Assembly (NCBI RefSeq): GCF_004361815.1
Contig: NZ_SNWA01000001.1
Span: forward strand, 3,224,001 to 3,288,000
Source: Paraburkholderia sp. BL10I2N1
Lineage (GTDB): Bacteria > Pseudomonadota > Gammaproteobacteria > Burkholderiales > Burkholderiaceae
Direction: 5' to 3'
DNA length: 64,000 nucleotides
Below are positions 55,003-64,000 of this stretch, in pieces; the first letter of the stretch is position 1; the number at the start of each line of letters is the position of its first letter. The notes below the pieces were generated by a model that saw only the letters and a list, made by a program, of their open reading frames with translations, had not been told where the DNA came from and did not search any database. Both the position numbers and the translations under genes were made by a program.

Positions 55003-57480
55003 ATGAAAAGCAAGCGCAATGTTGCCAAGGCGGTTAAAGCCCCGAAGCTTTCTCGTACTCACGCCCCGGATCACATGACCCCGGCCGATTGGCAGCGCGC
55101 CTTGCGCCGGCAATTTGGCCGCGAGCAGGTGTTCAGCCTGGAGAATCTCGGAACGGAAATGTTTTTCTCGGAATTTCGGGTGGGTAATCCGGAGTCGAAA
55201 TCCAATTATCGCGTGGCAATCCGCGGGACACGGCCGGGCGAGAACTTCTGTGCCTGTCCCGACTATGCAACCAACGAATTGGGTACCTGCAAGCATATCG
55301 AATTCGCACTGTCCAGACTGGAAAGAAAACGCGGGGCCAAGGCGGCCTTTGCCCGCGGCTACCAGCCTGCATTCTCTGAACTGTATCTGCGGAACGACGG
55401 CGGGCGAACGATCCATTTTCGCGCCGGTACAGATTGTCCACCGAGGATGGCGAAGGCCGCCGCGATGTTGTTCGACGTGTCTGATGGGTGGCGGTTACCG
55501 GAGGCTCGCTTTGACGATCTGGGACGTTTTCTCGCCGGCGCGGCGAAGACCGGTCACGAATTGCGCGCCTACGACGACGCGCTTGATTTCGTCGCAGGCC
55601 GCAGCGACGCTTCGCGTCGCGCCAGGACGCTGGCCGACGTGTTCCCGCGTGGGGCTGCCGACCCGCTGCTGAAGCGGCTACTCAAGGTGCCGCTATACCC
55701 CTATCAGGCCGAAGGCGCGTTGTTTGCGGTGCGCGCCGGGCGTGCCTTGATCTGCGACGAAATGGGCTTGGGGAAGACTATTCAGGCGATTGCAGCAGCG
55801 GAGATTCTGGCGCGACATTTCGGTGTGTCGAGGGTACTCGTGGTCTGCCCGACTTCGCTCAAATATCAGTGGCAGAGTGAGATTCTTCGCTTCTCCGGCC
55901 GAACGTCGCGTGTGATCGGAGGAAGCGTCGTCCACAGGCAGAGCGAATACGCCGAGGAAGATTTCTGCAAGATCACCAACTATGAGAAGCTGAAATCCGA
56001 CCTTGACATAATCGCTGCATGGGCACCGGAGCTTGTGATCGTGGACGAAGCACAGCGCATCAAGAACTGGAACACCATCGCGTCGAAAGCGCTCAAGTGC
56101 ATCGACAGCCCCTATGCCGTGGTGCTGACGGGCACGCCCCTGGAAAATAAGGTGGAAGAACTCGTTTCCATCGTCCAGTTCGTCGACCAGCATCGCCTCG
56201 GACCCACCTGGAAGCTACTGCACGAACATCAGGTCAAGGACGAAGCCGGACGTGTGACCGGCTACACCAGACTTGAGAAGATCAACCAGACCCTGGCGCC
56301 GATCATGATCCGCCGGCGCAAGTCTGAGGTGTTGCGTCAGTTGCCGAACCGCACCGACCAGAATCTGCTGGTGCCGATGACCGAGATGCAGATGGCATAT
56401 CACGCGGAGAACGCGGACGTGGTGGCCAAAATTGTCCAGCGCTGGCGCAAAACGAAGTTTCTGTCGGACCAGGACCAGCGACGACTTACCTGCGCTTTGC
56501 AGAACATGCGCATGTCGTGCAACAGCACCTATCTTCTGGACCAGGAGACCGACCATGGCGTAAAGGCTGAGGAGTTGGCGACGCTGTTTGAATGTCTCTT
56601 CGCCCAGCCGGAAGCAAAAGCGGTGGTGTTCAGCCAATGGACTCGCACCCATGAGATCGTCATTCGCCGGCTCAAGAAACTCGGCATCGGTTATATTAGT
56701 TTCCACGGCGGCGTGCCGTCGGAAAAGCGGACTGCGCTGGTGGAGCGTTTCCGGGACGATCCAGACTGCCGCGTCTTCCTGTCGACGGACGCGGGCAGCA
56801 CGGGGCTCAACCTGCAACACGCCTCGACGCTCGTGAACATGGATCTGCCGTGGAACCCGGCGGTGCTTGAACAGCGCATCGCGCGTATACACCGTATGGG
56901 GCAGCGCAAACCTGTACAAATCGTCAACTACGTTGCCAAGGGAACGATCGAGGAGGGCATGCTGGCGGTGCTGGCTTTTAAGCGCTCCCTGTCGGCGGGT
57001 ATCCTCGACGGCGGCACAGGCGAAATTTCGCTCGGCGGCTCACGTCTCAACCGCTTCATGAAGGACGTGGAAAATGTCACAGGCCGCATGGGCGAAGGCG
57101 AGGCAATGGCCGTGGTGGAAGAGGTCGTCAATGTCGCCGTTGCATCCGACGAATTGAACGGCGCGACAACTGGGGAAGCAAACAGCGGCGATGCCGGAAC
57201 CCGACCCAAAGCCATCGCCGTCGAAACAGCGCCACAAGACGCGAGCCCCGAGCCCTGGTCGGGGCTGTTGCAATTCGGCGTGGAGCTGGTATCAGCGCTG
57301 GGCTCGTCTAACGATGGGGCTGCGGCCTCCCACCCTTGGGTCGAATGCGACCCTGCCACAGGCGCACGCAGCCTCAAGTTGCCCCTGCCGCCGCCGGACA
57401 CGGTAAGGCGCCTTGCAGATGCCCTGTCGGCGATTTCAGACGTTTTGCTGCGCAAGGGTATCGAAGACGGAAGCCGCTGA
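55003..57480 (+). CDS. SNF2-family helicase with SWIM zinc-binding domain
   Basis: The product (825 residues from ATG 55003) is a SNF2 superfamily II ATPase. The N-terminal part has a SWIM-type zinc motif, CACPDYATNELGTCKH (about residues 83-98). The ATPase core has DEMGLGKT (about 253-260), VIVDEAQ (about 345-351), LTGTPLENK, and a C-terminal helicase lobe with FHGGVPSEKR, STDAGSTGLNLQ and RIHRMGQRKPVQIV. A disordered linker and a C-terminal module of about 80 residues follow. Such proteins translocate on double-stranded DNA and move or strip bound proteins. The frame stays open back to a GTG at 54826, so up to 59 more residues are possible. It lies 132 bases before jetA on the same strand. 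Confidence 0.9.
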   Translation: MKSKRNVAKAVKAPKLSRTHAPDHMTPADWQRALRRQFGREQVFSLENLGTEMFFSEFRVGNPESKSNYRVAIRGTRPGENFCACPDYATNELGTCKHIEFALSRLERKRGAKAAFARGYQPAFSELYLRNDGGRTIHFRAGTDCPPRMAKAAAMLFDVSDGWRLPEARFDDLGRFLAGAAKTGHELRAYDDALDFVAGRSDASRRARTLADVFPRGAADPLLKRLLKVPLYPYQAEGALFAVRAGRALICDEMGLGKTIQAIAAAEILARHFGVSRVLVVCPTSLKYQWQSEILRFSGRTSRVIGGSVVHRQSEYAEEDFCKITNYEKLKSDLDIIAAWAPELVIVDEAQRIKNWNTIASKALKCIDSPYAVVLTGTPLENKVEELVSIVQFVDQHRLGPTWKLLHEHQVKDEAGRVTGYTRLEKINQTLAPIMIRRRKSEVLRQLPNRTDQNLLVPMTEMQMAYHAENADVVAKIVQRWRKTKFLSDQDQRRLTCALQNMRMSCNSTYLLDQETDHGVKAEELATLFECLFAQPEAKAVVFSQWTRTHEIVIRRLKKLGIGYISFHGGVPSEKRTALVERFRDDPDCRVFLSTDAGSTGLNLQHASTLVNMDLPWNPAVLEQRIARIHRMGQRKPVQIVNYVAKGTIEEGMLAVLAFKRSLSAGILDGGTGEISLGGSRLNRFMKDVENVTGRMGEGEAMAVVEEVVNVAVASDELNGATTGEANSGDAGTRPKAIAVETAPQDASPEPWSGLLQFGVELVSALGSSNDGAAASHPWVECDPATGARSLKLPLPPPDTVRRLADALSAISDVLLRKGIEDGSR

Positions 57481-57572
57481 GGGTGTGGGATGACAGATTT
57501 CCTCTGGCGTCAAGCCTGGGCGGGCAAATGGCGTATGGTTACAATCGTTGAGTTAACATGAGCGCGCGGCCG

Positions 57573-57594
57573 GATCGTACCAAATGATACGATC
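57573..57594. promoter_or_regulatory. Palindrome upstream of jetA (operator candidate)
   Basis: GATCGTA and TACGATC form a perfect 7-bp inverted repeat around CCAAATGA, ending 18 bases before the jetA ATG. TACAAT at 57540-57545 is a weak -10 candidate upstream, which would place the palindrome in the transcribed leader. It could bind a repressor or fold over the translation start. Confidence 0.45.
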
Positions 57595-57612
57595 GGGCCC
57601 GAGACCCAAGCC

Positions 57613-59067
57613 ATGCCCCTCGACTACTCAACCCTCGACGCCCTTCGCACGCACCATCCAGCATGGCGGCTATTGCGTTCCGACCACGCCCCGCTGGTGA
57701 CGAGCTTCCTGCATCGCGTTTTCGTGATTCCGAACGTGCGCGTGATGTCCGCCGCTGACCTGGCCGAAGCGCTGGAAGACGAACTGTATGCACTGCGCGA
57801 TCGCCTGGGCGCGGACGCCTATCCAAAACGCGCTCTCGACTACCTCAACGACTGGGCGAGCCCGGAAAAAGGCTGGCTGCGCAAGTTCTACCGCCAGGGA
57901 TCGGACGAACCCCACTTCGACCTCACGCCAGCGACGGAAAAAGCGATCGTCTGGCTGGACGCGCTCACGGAACGCAGTTTCGTCGGCACGGAATCACGCC
58001 TGCTGACGTTGTTCGAGTTGCTGCGGCAAATGAGCGAAGGCAGTGAATCCGATCCGGACAAGCGCATTGCCGAATTACACAAGCGTCGTGACGACATCGA
58101 TGCCGAGATCGCGCGGGTGATATCCGGGGATCTCCCACTGTTGGATGACACGGCCATCAAAGATCGCTTCCAGCAATTCATGCAGCTGGCGCGCGACCTG
58201 CTCACTGACTTTCGGGAGGTGGAGCAGAACTTCCGCATGCTCGACCGTCGCGTGCGCGAGCGCATCGCGCTATGGGACGGTTCGAAGGGCGCGCTACTGG
58301 AGGAGATCATGGGCGAGCGCGACGCGATCGGTGACTCGGACCAGGGAAAAAGCTTCCGCGCATTCTGGGATTTCCTGATGTCCAGCACTCGCCAGGAGGA
58401 GCTCACCGAGCTGCTCGCGCGAGTGCTCGCATTGCCCGTGGTGGCCAACTTCAAGCCCGACGCTCGTACCGGGCGTGTGCACTACGACTGGCTGGAAGCG
58501 GGCGAACACACGCAGCGCACGGTCGCGCAACTGTCGCAGCAGCTGCGCCGGTTCCTCGACGACCAGGCATGGCTGGAGAACCGCCGCATCATGGACATCC
58601 TGCGCGGCATCGAGGCCAAGGCACTGGCCGTACGCGACACGCCGCCGGTCGGCGGGATAATGAATCTTGCCGGGTCATCATCCGACGTCGAGCTTCCTAT
58701 GGAACGTCCACTGCACACGCCCGTGCAGAAGCCGGTTATCGCGGATATTGCGCTGGAAGCGGGCGACGTCGATCTAGATGCCGCGGCGCTGTATTCGCAA
58801 GTGGTGGTTGACCGCGCGCAGCTCGCAGGTCATATCCGCCAGGCGTTGCAGGATCGGTCACAAGTGACGCTGCGCGAACTGATTGACTCGTATCCGCTAC
58901 AGCAGGGGCTTGCGGAGCTGGTCGCGTATCTGCAACTGGGCAGCGACGCGTTCAAGACGGTCGTGGACGAAGACAGGCACGAAGTCATCGCGTGGGAAAC
59001 GACAGGTCGCGACGAGAGGCCGAAGGCACGACGCGCGCGTCTGCCACGCGTGATCTTTGTGAGGTGA
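57613..59067 (+). CDS. jetA: Wadjet protein JetA (DUF3375, MukF-like)
   Basis: JetA is the kleisin subunit of the Wadjet SMC complex, bridging the heads of the JetC dimer. The 484-residue product matches the DUF3375 family throughout: the beginning YSTLDALRTHHPAWRLLRSD, the LDALTERSFVGTESRLLTLF segment near residue 115, and ERIALWDGSKGALL. Winged-helix regions lie at both ends and a coiled helical middle between. The DUF3375 plus DUF4194 pair marks type I Wadjet. It is the first of four tightly packed genes, two bases before jetB. No strong ribosome binding site is seen before the ATG, which may mean low expression. Confidence 0.92.
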   Translation: MPLDYSTLDALRTHHPAWRLLRSDHAPLVTSFLHRVFVIPNVRVMSAADLAEALEDELYALRDRLGADAYPKRALDYLNDWASPEKGWLRKFYRQGSDEPHFDLTPATEKAIVWLDALTERSFVGTESRLLTLFELLRQMSEGSESDPDKRIAELHKRRDDIDAEIARVISGDLPLLDDTAIKDRFQQFMQLARDLLTDFREVEQNFRMLDRRVRERIALWDGSKGALLEEIMGERDAIGDSDQGKSFRAFWDFLMSSTRQEELTELLARVLALPVVANFKPDARTGRVHYDWLEAGEHTQRTVAQLSQQLRRFLDDQAWLENRRIMDILRGIEAKALAVRDTPPVGGIMNLAGSSSDVELPMERPLHTPVQKPVIADIALEAGDVDLDAAALYSQVVVDRAQLAGHIRQALQDRSQVTLRELIDSYPLQQGLAELVAYLQLGSDAFKTVVDEDRHEVIAWETTGRDERPKARRARLPRVIFVR

Positions 59068-59069
59068 AG

Positions 59070-59711
59070 ATGGAAGACGAACGGCAAGAGGCGGCGGCGA
59101 ACGCCGATCTGTCGACACTGGCGATTACGCTGCTCAAAGGCGTGATCTATCGCGAGGGTGATGAACGGCTGTGGGGCGCGTTGCTCGACCTGCAGGCGCG
59201 CGTCCGGGACTATGTATCGGTATTGGGCCTGGAACTGGTGCTGGACGAGGCCGAAGGCTATGCGTTCCTGCGCAGCCGTCCCGAGCAAACTGAAGATGAC
59301 GCAGCGCCAAAGCCGCCGCGTTTGATCGCGCGTCGGCCGATCTCTTTTCCGGTCAGCTTGCTGCTGGCATTGCTGCGCAAGAAGCTTGCCGAATTCGATG
59401 CCGGCGGCGGCGATACGCGCCTGGTCCTGTCGCGCGACGACATTGTCGAGCTCGTCAGGGTCTTCCTTCCGGATAGCAGCAATGAAGCGAGGCTGATCGA
59501 TCAGATCGAGACGCACATCAACAAGATCGTCGAGCTAGGCTTCCTGCGCCGGTTGAAGGTCACGAGCGGCCCGTCGAGTTTCGAAGTGCGGCGCATCCTG
59601 AAGGCGTTCGTCGACGCGCAATGGCTGTCGGACTTCGACGCCCGTCTCGACGCGTATCGCGCGCAACTGGTGGACACGACGGCAGGGCCGGGAGTTGATG
59701 TCGATGAATGA
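59070..59711 (+). CDS. jetB: Wadjet protein JetB (DUF4194, MukE-like)
   Basis: JetB is the KITE-type partner (MukE-like) that clamps the kleisin JetA. The 213-residue product has [19 protein letters not shown], a winged-helix first half, and an acidic end. The ATG at 59070 is chosen because GAGG lies five bases before it, overlapping the end of jetA. The longer open frame would read back into jetA. It overlaps jetC by eight bases, so the two are made in a coupled way. Confidence 0.9.
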   Translation: MEDERQEAAANADLSTLAITLLKGVIYREGDERLWGALLDLQARVRDYVSVLGLELVLDEAEGYAFLRSRPEQTEDDAAPKPPRLIARRPISFPVSLLLALLRKKLAEFDAGGGDTRLVLSRDDIVELVRVFLPDSSNEARLIDQIETHINKIVELGFLRRLKVTSGPSSFEVRRILKAFVDAQWLSDFDARLDAYRAQLVDTTAGPGVDVDE

Positions 59712-62700
59712 GACGAACGAGGCGATTCCGCAACTGCTGGAGCTGGATTTTCTCGCTGACGACACGCTCTCCGGCTTTCGCCTGAGCCGCCTGGAAGTTT
59801 TTAACTGGGGCACATTTGACGGGCGCGTATGGACGCTTCAGCTGGACGGCAAGAACGGTCTGCTCACGGGTGACATCGGCTCGGGTAAATCGACGCTGGT
59901 CGACGCCATTACGACTTTGCTCGTCCCCTCCCAGCGCATCGCTTACAACAAGGCGGCAGGAGCGGACAGCAAGGAACGGACGTTGCGCTCTTACGTACTC
60001 GGGCATTACAAGTCCGAGCGCAATGAGGTGACCGGCACAGCCAGGCCCGTTTCCTTGCGGGACCGCAACAGCTACTCCGTGATCCTCGGCGTGTTCCACA
60101 ACGCCGGGTATGACCAGACGATCTCGCTCGCGCAGGTCTTCTGGATGAAAGAGGCGCAGAGCCAGCCCATGCGTTTTTACGTGGGCGCAGAACGGAATAT
60201 GTCGATAGCGACGGATTTCGTCCACTTCGGTTCCGATATCGCGCAATTGCGTAGAAAGCTGCGTGGCCTGGGTGCGGAAATCGAAGACACCTTTCCGAAA
60301 TATGGCGCATGGTTTCGCCGGCGTTTCGGCATCGACAATGAGCAGGCGCTCGAGCTGTTTCATCAGACGGTGTCAATGAAGTCGGTTGGTAACCTGACCG
60401 ACTTCGTGCGTAGCCACATGCTCGAGCCGTTCGACGTCGCGCCTCGTATTGCAGCGCTGATCTCGCACTTCGACGATTTGAATCGCGCGCATGAGGCGGT
60501 GCTCAAGGCGAAGCGTCAGGTGGAACTGCTGAAGCCCCTGGTGGTGGACTGCGACCAGCACGGCGCACTGGCGGCGGAACAGGAGGCTTCGCGCGTTTGC
60601 CGTGATGCGCTGAAGCCGTATTTCGCCGAATTGAAGCTTGGCCTGCTGGATCGGCGCTTGAAGTTGCTCGCCGAAGATCATGCACGCGTTGCCGCGCAGA
60701 AGGAGCGGCGCATCGAGCAGTGCGATCAGGAGCGAACGGAAGCCGATCGCCTCAAGCGAGCGATTGCAGAGCAAGGCGGCGACCGGCTGGAGCAGCTTGC
60801 TGCCGATATCCGCGACGAGGAGCGCGAGCGCAATCGACGCCAGCAGCGCGCCGAACGTCATGCGCAATTGCTTGCTGCGATTGGTGAAACCCCCACCTCC
60901 GTCGAGTCTGCCTTTATCGCGCAGCGGCAGCAGGTGGCCGATCTGCGCGAGGGCGTGAGTCAGGTAGAGGCCGATCTGCAGAACCAGATCACTGAGTGGG
61001 GCGTGTCGCTGCGCGAGGGTAAGCGCGAACATGACGTGCTTGGTGAGGAAGTTGCGAGCCTGAAGGCGCGACGCAGCAATATTCCCAAGGAGCAGGTTGC
61101 CATGCGTGCAGCGTTATGTGCTGCACTCGGTCTCGACGAAGACAGCATGCCGTTCGCGGGTGAACTGATCCAGGCACGTGAAGAGGCGCGCGAATGGGAA
61201 GGCGCCATTGAGCGGGTGCTGCATAACTTTGGCCTCTCGCTTATCGTGCCCGATGTGCACTATTCCGATGTCGCCGCGTGGGTGGATCGAACGCATCTCG
61301 GGGGACGACTCGTTTATTTCCGCGTGCGACCTACGCGCGACCAGGACATCGCCGAGTTGCATCGCGATTCGCTGGTGCGCAAAGTGGCGATCAAACCGGA
61401 CTCGCCATTCTACGGCTGGTTGGAGCGGGCGCTGGCACAGCGCTTCGATTACGCGTGCTGCGCGACACAGGAGCAGTTTCGTCGCGAGTCCCGTGCGCTG
61501 ACTCGCACAGGGCAGGTCAAGGCGCCCGGCGAACGCCATGAGAAAGACGACCGCCATCGCCTCGACGACCGCAGCCGCTACGTCCTCGGCTGGAGCAACG
61601 CCGCCAAGATCGCCGCGCTGGAAGGACAACTGCGTGCGCTCGAGATGCGCCTCGGCGGCATCGGTAGCCAGATCGCCAAAGCGCAGGGCGATCAGACGAA
61701 GCTGCGGCGGCAATTGGAGGTGTTGGCGGCGCTCAATGAGTTTAATGATTTTCGTGAGCTGGATTGGCAGAGTTGCTCAGCCACAATTGCTCGCCTGCAG
61801 GACGAGAAAGCGCGTCTGGAGGCTGCCAGCAATGCGTTGCTGGAACTGGCCGCGCAACTCGAGTCGATGCAGGCGGCGCTGAAGGGCAGCGAGAAGGCAT
61901 TGTCGGACGTCAACAGGGAGTTAGGCGGTATCGACGCCAGACGCGAAGCGGCCGATGCATTGCGGGAGCAAACCGCGGCATGGCTGGCCGAGATCGCCCA
62001 CGATACCCGCGAGCGGCTGGAAGCGCTGCGCGCGCAGATTCTGGGCGAGCATCAGCTTTCGGTCGAGTCATGCGACAACCGTGAACGCGAACTGCGTGAC
62101 GCGTTGCAGGCACGTATGGACGCTGAGGCCAAGCGCCTGGATCGCCTCACCGAGCGCATCATCAAGAGCATGTCGACGTTCAAGGATGCATACAAGCTCG
62201 ACACAGCCGACTTCGACGCCAGCCTCGAAGCCGCGTTCGAGTATCGCGAGCTGCTGGCGCGCCTGAATACCGACGATCTTCCGCGCTTCGCGGCTCGCTT
62301 CAAGGAGCTATTGAACATCAACACAATCAACGAGATTGCCAACTTCAACGGGCAACTGGCACGGGAACGCGAAACGATCAAGGAGCGCATCGCCCGCATC
62401 AATGAATCGCTGGCTCAAATCGACTACGACCCAGGTCGTTATATCGTGCTGGAATGCCAGGCCAGCCCCGACGCAGACATCCGCGATTTCCAGGCGGAGC
62501 TGCGAGCCTGCACGGAAGGTACGCTGACCGGTTCGGACGATGCACAGTATTCGGAAGCCAAGTTTCTGCAGGTCAAGGCGATTATCGACCGGTTTCGCGG
62601 TCGCGAAGGGCTGTCAGATCAGGACCGCCGGTGGACTACGAAGGTCACCGACGTGCGCAACTGGTTCCTGTTTGCCGCAAGCGAACGCTGGCGCGAAGAT

Positions 62701-63081
62701 CACACGGAGTACGAGCACTATTCGGATTCGGGCGGTAAGTCGGGTGGGCAGAAGGAAAAGCTGGCCTATACGATTCTCGCGGCCAGCCTCGCGTATCAGT
62801 TTGGTCTGGAATGGGGCGCGGTACGGTCACGCTCGTTCCGGTTCGTGGTCATCGACGAAGCGTTCGGACGCGGCTCGGACGAGTCCGCGCAATACGGGCT
62901 CAAGTTGTTCAGGCAGCTCAATCTGCAACTGCTGATCGTCACGCCGCTGCAGAAGATTCATATTATCGAGCCGTTCGTTTCCAGCGTCGGCTTCGTGCAC
63001 AACGATGAGGGGCGTGCTTCGAAGCTGCGCAATCTGTCGATCGAGGAGCATCTGGCGCGCAAGGCGGAGGGCTCAACGTGA
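59704..63081 (+). CDS. jetC: Wadjet protein JetC (SMC-like ATPase, MukB-like)
   Basis: JetC is the SMC motor of Wadjet. The 1125-residue protein has the N-terminal head with Walker [10 protein letters not shown] (residues 56-64), long Glu/Gln/Arg-rich coiled coils, a hinge-like middle region, and the C-terminal head with signature [15 protein letters not shown] (about 1012-1026) and Walker [14 protein letters not shown] (about 1047-1059). Dimers extrude DNA loops and sense small circular DNA. The conserved segment [20 protein letters not shown] is typical of this family. Of three clustered starts (TTG 59695, ATG 59698, ATG 59704), the last lies nine bases after GGAG. All ATPase residues look intact, so the system should be active. 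Confidence 0.93.
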   Translation: MNETNEAIPQLLELDFLADDTLSGFRLSRLEVFNWGTFDGRVWTLQLDGKNGLLTGDIGSGKSTLVDAITTLLVPSQRIAYNKAAGADSKERTLRSYVLGHYKSERNEVTGTARPVSLRDRNSYSVILGVFHNAGYDQTISLAQVFWMKEAQSQPMRFYVGAERNMSIATDFVHFGSDIAQLRRKLRGLGAEIEDTFPKYGAWFRRRFGIDNEQALELFHQTVSMKSVGNLTDFVRSHMLEPFDVAPRIAALISHFDDLNRAHEAVLKAKRQVELLKPLVVDCDQHGALAAEQEASRVCRDALKPYFAELKLGLLDRRLKLLAEDHARVAAQKERRIEQCDQERTEADRLKRAIAEQGGDRLEQLAADIRDEERERNRRQQRAERHAQLLAAIGETPTSVESAFIAQRQQVADLREGVSQVEADLQNQITEWGVSLREGKREHDVLGEEVASLKARRSNIPKEQVAMRAALCAALGLDEDSMPFAGELIQAREEAREWEGAIERVLHNFGLSLIVPDVHYSDVAAWVDRTHLGGRLVYFRVRPTRDQDIAELHRDSLVRKVAIKPDSPFYGWLERALAQRFDYACCATQEQFRRESRALTRTGQVKAPGERHEKDDRHRLDDRSRYVLGWSNAAKIAALEGQLRALEMRLGGIGSQIAKAQGDQTKLRRQLEVLAALNEFNDFRELDWQSCSATIARLQDEKARLEAASNALLELAAQLESMQAALKGSEKALSDVNRELGGIDARREAADALREQTAAWLAEIAHDTRERLEALRAQILGEHQLSVESCDNRERELRDALQARMDAEAKRLDRLTERIIKSMSTFKDAYKLDTADFDASLEAAFEYRELLARLNTDDLPRFAARFKELLNINTINEIANFNGQLARERETIKERIARINESLAQIDYDPGRYIVLECQASPDADIRDFQAELRACTEGTLTGSDDAQYSEAKFLQVKAIIDRFRGREGLSDQDRRWTTKVTDVRNWFLFAASERWREDHTEYEHYSDSGGKSGGQKEKLAYTILAASLAYQFGLEWGAVRSRSFRFVVIDEAFGRGSDESAQYGLKLFRQLNLQLLIVTPLQKIHIIEPFVSSVGFVHNDEGRASKLRNLSIEEHLARKAEGST

Positions 63082-64000
63082 GCTGGACGACCGCCGCCGA
63101 CCTGAAAGCGCAGGTGCGCCGCTTGTGGGAGCGGGGTGATCTGTTGCGCAGCATGGTTAGCGAAAGCGACGATGCTGCGCCGAATGCCGAGCTTATCGCT
63201 CGCGAAGAAGCGGAGATTGGCCTGAGGTCCGGCTGTGCGTTCCCGCTGCGACTCGTCCTGAAGGGACCTGCTTCGGCCGAACTCACCGAGCGTTTCCAGG
63301 CCGTACGTGAATGGATAGCTGAGCTTGTCGCTATCGCGCAGATCCGCATCGAATGGCGCGAGTTCAATCATCGTGTCCTGGGTGTTCAGCGCGTGCCGCA
63401 GGCGGTCTGGATCGACGATCTGGACAGTGCGCTGGCGATGATCGGCAAGCGTGGCGACGCGGCGCGTTTCGGCCGGTTGCTCACCCTCGTGGGCTCGCGG
63501 CAGCCGACGCTGCTGGCATGGTTTCGCCGGCGTCCGCTGCAGGCACTTGAGCTGGCTAACGAATGTGAGCGTTTGCTGGCGGTGGTCGGCTGGATCGTAC
63601 AGCATCCGCGTCCCGGCATTTACCTGAGACAAGTGGACATTGCCGGTGTGCACAGCAAGTTCATCGAAAACTGGCGCGGTGTGCTGGCAGAATGGCTCGA
63701 TCTCGTACTTCCGCCGGAGGTCGTCGCGGTAGAAAGAAACCGGGGGGCGCAATTCGTGGCCCGTTACGGCTTCCTCGACAAGCCTGCCCGTATCCGGTTT
63801 CGCGTGCTCGACGCGCAGTTGCCAATGCTTCCCGGCCCTGCGCTCCCCGATATCGCAGTCGATGCAGACAGCTTTGCCGCGCTGGCCGTGCCGATCCGCC
63901 GGGTATTCATCACCGAGAATGAGACGAACTTCCTCGCATTCCCGCCTCTAGCCGATACGATCGTCGTCTTCGGTGCAGGCTATGGATGGGAAGCGCTGTC
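63078..64000 (+). CDS. jetD: Wadjet protein JetD (DUF3322-DUF2220, TOPRIM nuclease), partial
   Basis: JetD is the nuclease that cuts the plasmid once the SMC motor has reeled it in. The visible 307 residues, uninterrupted by stops, have the N-terminal domain ([34 protein letters not shown]) and the beginning of the TOPRIM domain with [14 protein letters not shown] (about residues 273-286), which carries the first catalytic glutamate. The metal-binding aspartates and the C-terminus lie past the window edge. The GTG at 63078 overlaps the jetC stop as GTGA. No other start gives a full N-terminus. Confidence 0.9.
   Translation, partial: MSWTTAADLKAQVRRLWERGDLLRSMVSESDDAAPNAELIAREEAEIGLRSGCAFPLRLVLKGPASAELTERFQAVREWIAELVAIAQIRIEWREFNHRVLGVQRVPQAVWIDDLDSALAMIGKRGDAARFGRLLTLVGSRQPTLLAWFRRRPLQALELANECERLLAVVGWIVQHPRPGIYLRQVDIAGVHSKFIENWRGVLAEWLDLVLPPEVVAVERNRGAQFVARYGFLDKPARIRFRVLDAQLPMLPGPALPDIAVDADSFAALAVPIRRVFITENETNFLAFPPLADTIVVFGAGYGWEAL

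Larger units (their letters stand above)
53688..64000. mobile_element. Putative genomic (defence) island inserted at the 3' end of guaA
   Basis: Up to the guaA stop the window is an unbroken set of core genes. Beyond it come 1.3 kb of more A/T-rich DNA without clear genes, a repeat array resembling integrase arm sites, a SNF2/SWIM helicase and a Wadjet system. guaA is an established integration site for genomic islands carrying tyrosine recombinases. No integrase gene is visible here. It may lie beyond the right edge or have been lost. The far attachment copy of the guaA end would also lie outside the window. Confidence 0.5.

Noticed and set aside
59704..63081. Chromosomal MukB
   Set aside because: The neighbours are DUF3375, DUF4194 and a TOPRIM nuclease rather than mukF/mukE, the protein is shorter than MukB, and the chromosome already has smc in this window.

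Overview
The window reads as chromosomal DNA from a GC-rich betaproteobacterium of the Burkholderia/Paraburkholderia group. The evidence is gene order and protein character: dapC-dapD-arsC-like-dapE-prmB, smc-zipA-ligA-def, glnD-map facing rpsB-tsf-pyrH-frr-uppS-cdsA-dxr-rseP-bamA-ompH-lpxD-fabZ-lpxA-lpxB-rnhB, ppsR/ppsA, smpB/ratA-rnfH and guaB-guaA. No rRNA, tRNA, CRISPR array or insertion sequence was seen. The genus assignment is an inference, because no marker gene was compared.

Layout. 1-5.7 kb: a small hypothetical gene, an alpha-methylacyl-CoA racemase-like gene, a YheS-type ABC-F ATPase, glutathione peroxidase and cardiolipin synthase. 5.8-10.5 kb (minus strand): lysine/diaminopimelate genes dapC, dapD, a Spx/ArsC-like gene, dapE, then prmB, with a strong terminator between the ArsC-like gene and dapE. 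10.8-19.7 kb (plus): an EamA transporter, then smc, zipA, ligA and def, covering chromosome organisation, division and DNA ligation. 19.8-25.2 kb (minus): a RluF-like pseudouridine synthase with a very long arginine-rich tail, glnD and map. 25.3-41.6 kb (plus): translation genes running into isoprenoid, phospholipid, outer-membrane assembly and lipid A genes, ending with rnhB and a SpoU methyltransferase. 41.6-49.4 kb: the PEP synthase and regulator pair, an NfeD/QmcA pair, smpB, ratA-rnfH and a second EamA transporter. 49.7-53.7 kb: guaB, an unidentified membrane protein and guaA.

Accessory region. Everything after the guaA stop at 53,687 looks imported. About 1.3 kb has no convincing gene. 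It carries a cluster of TGACGGTAT repeats, two of them in pairs exactly 12 bp apart, which resembles integrase arm sites beside a known island insertion gene. A SNF2 helicase with a SWIM zinc-binding domain follows, and then the four-gene Wadjet anti-plasmid system jetA-jetB-jetC-jetD, with jetD cut by the window end. JetABC would form a MukBEF-like SMC motor and JetD the TOPRIM nuclease that cleaves closed circular DNA. A 7+7 bp palindrome lies just before jetA. Wadjet itself is a described system. The less-described parts are the SNF2/SWIM neighbour, the possible operator and the repeat array.

Many genes start with GTG or TTG (smc, rnhB, nfeD-like, bamA, dapC, jetD), and starts were chosen from ribosome binding sites, overlaps and family length. 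All functions rest on recognised motifs and gene context. No database search was run.
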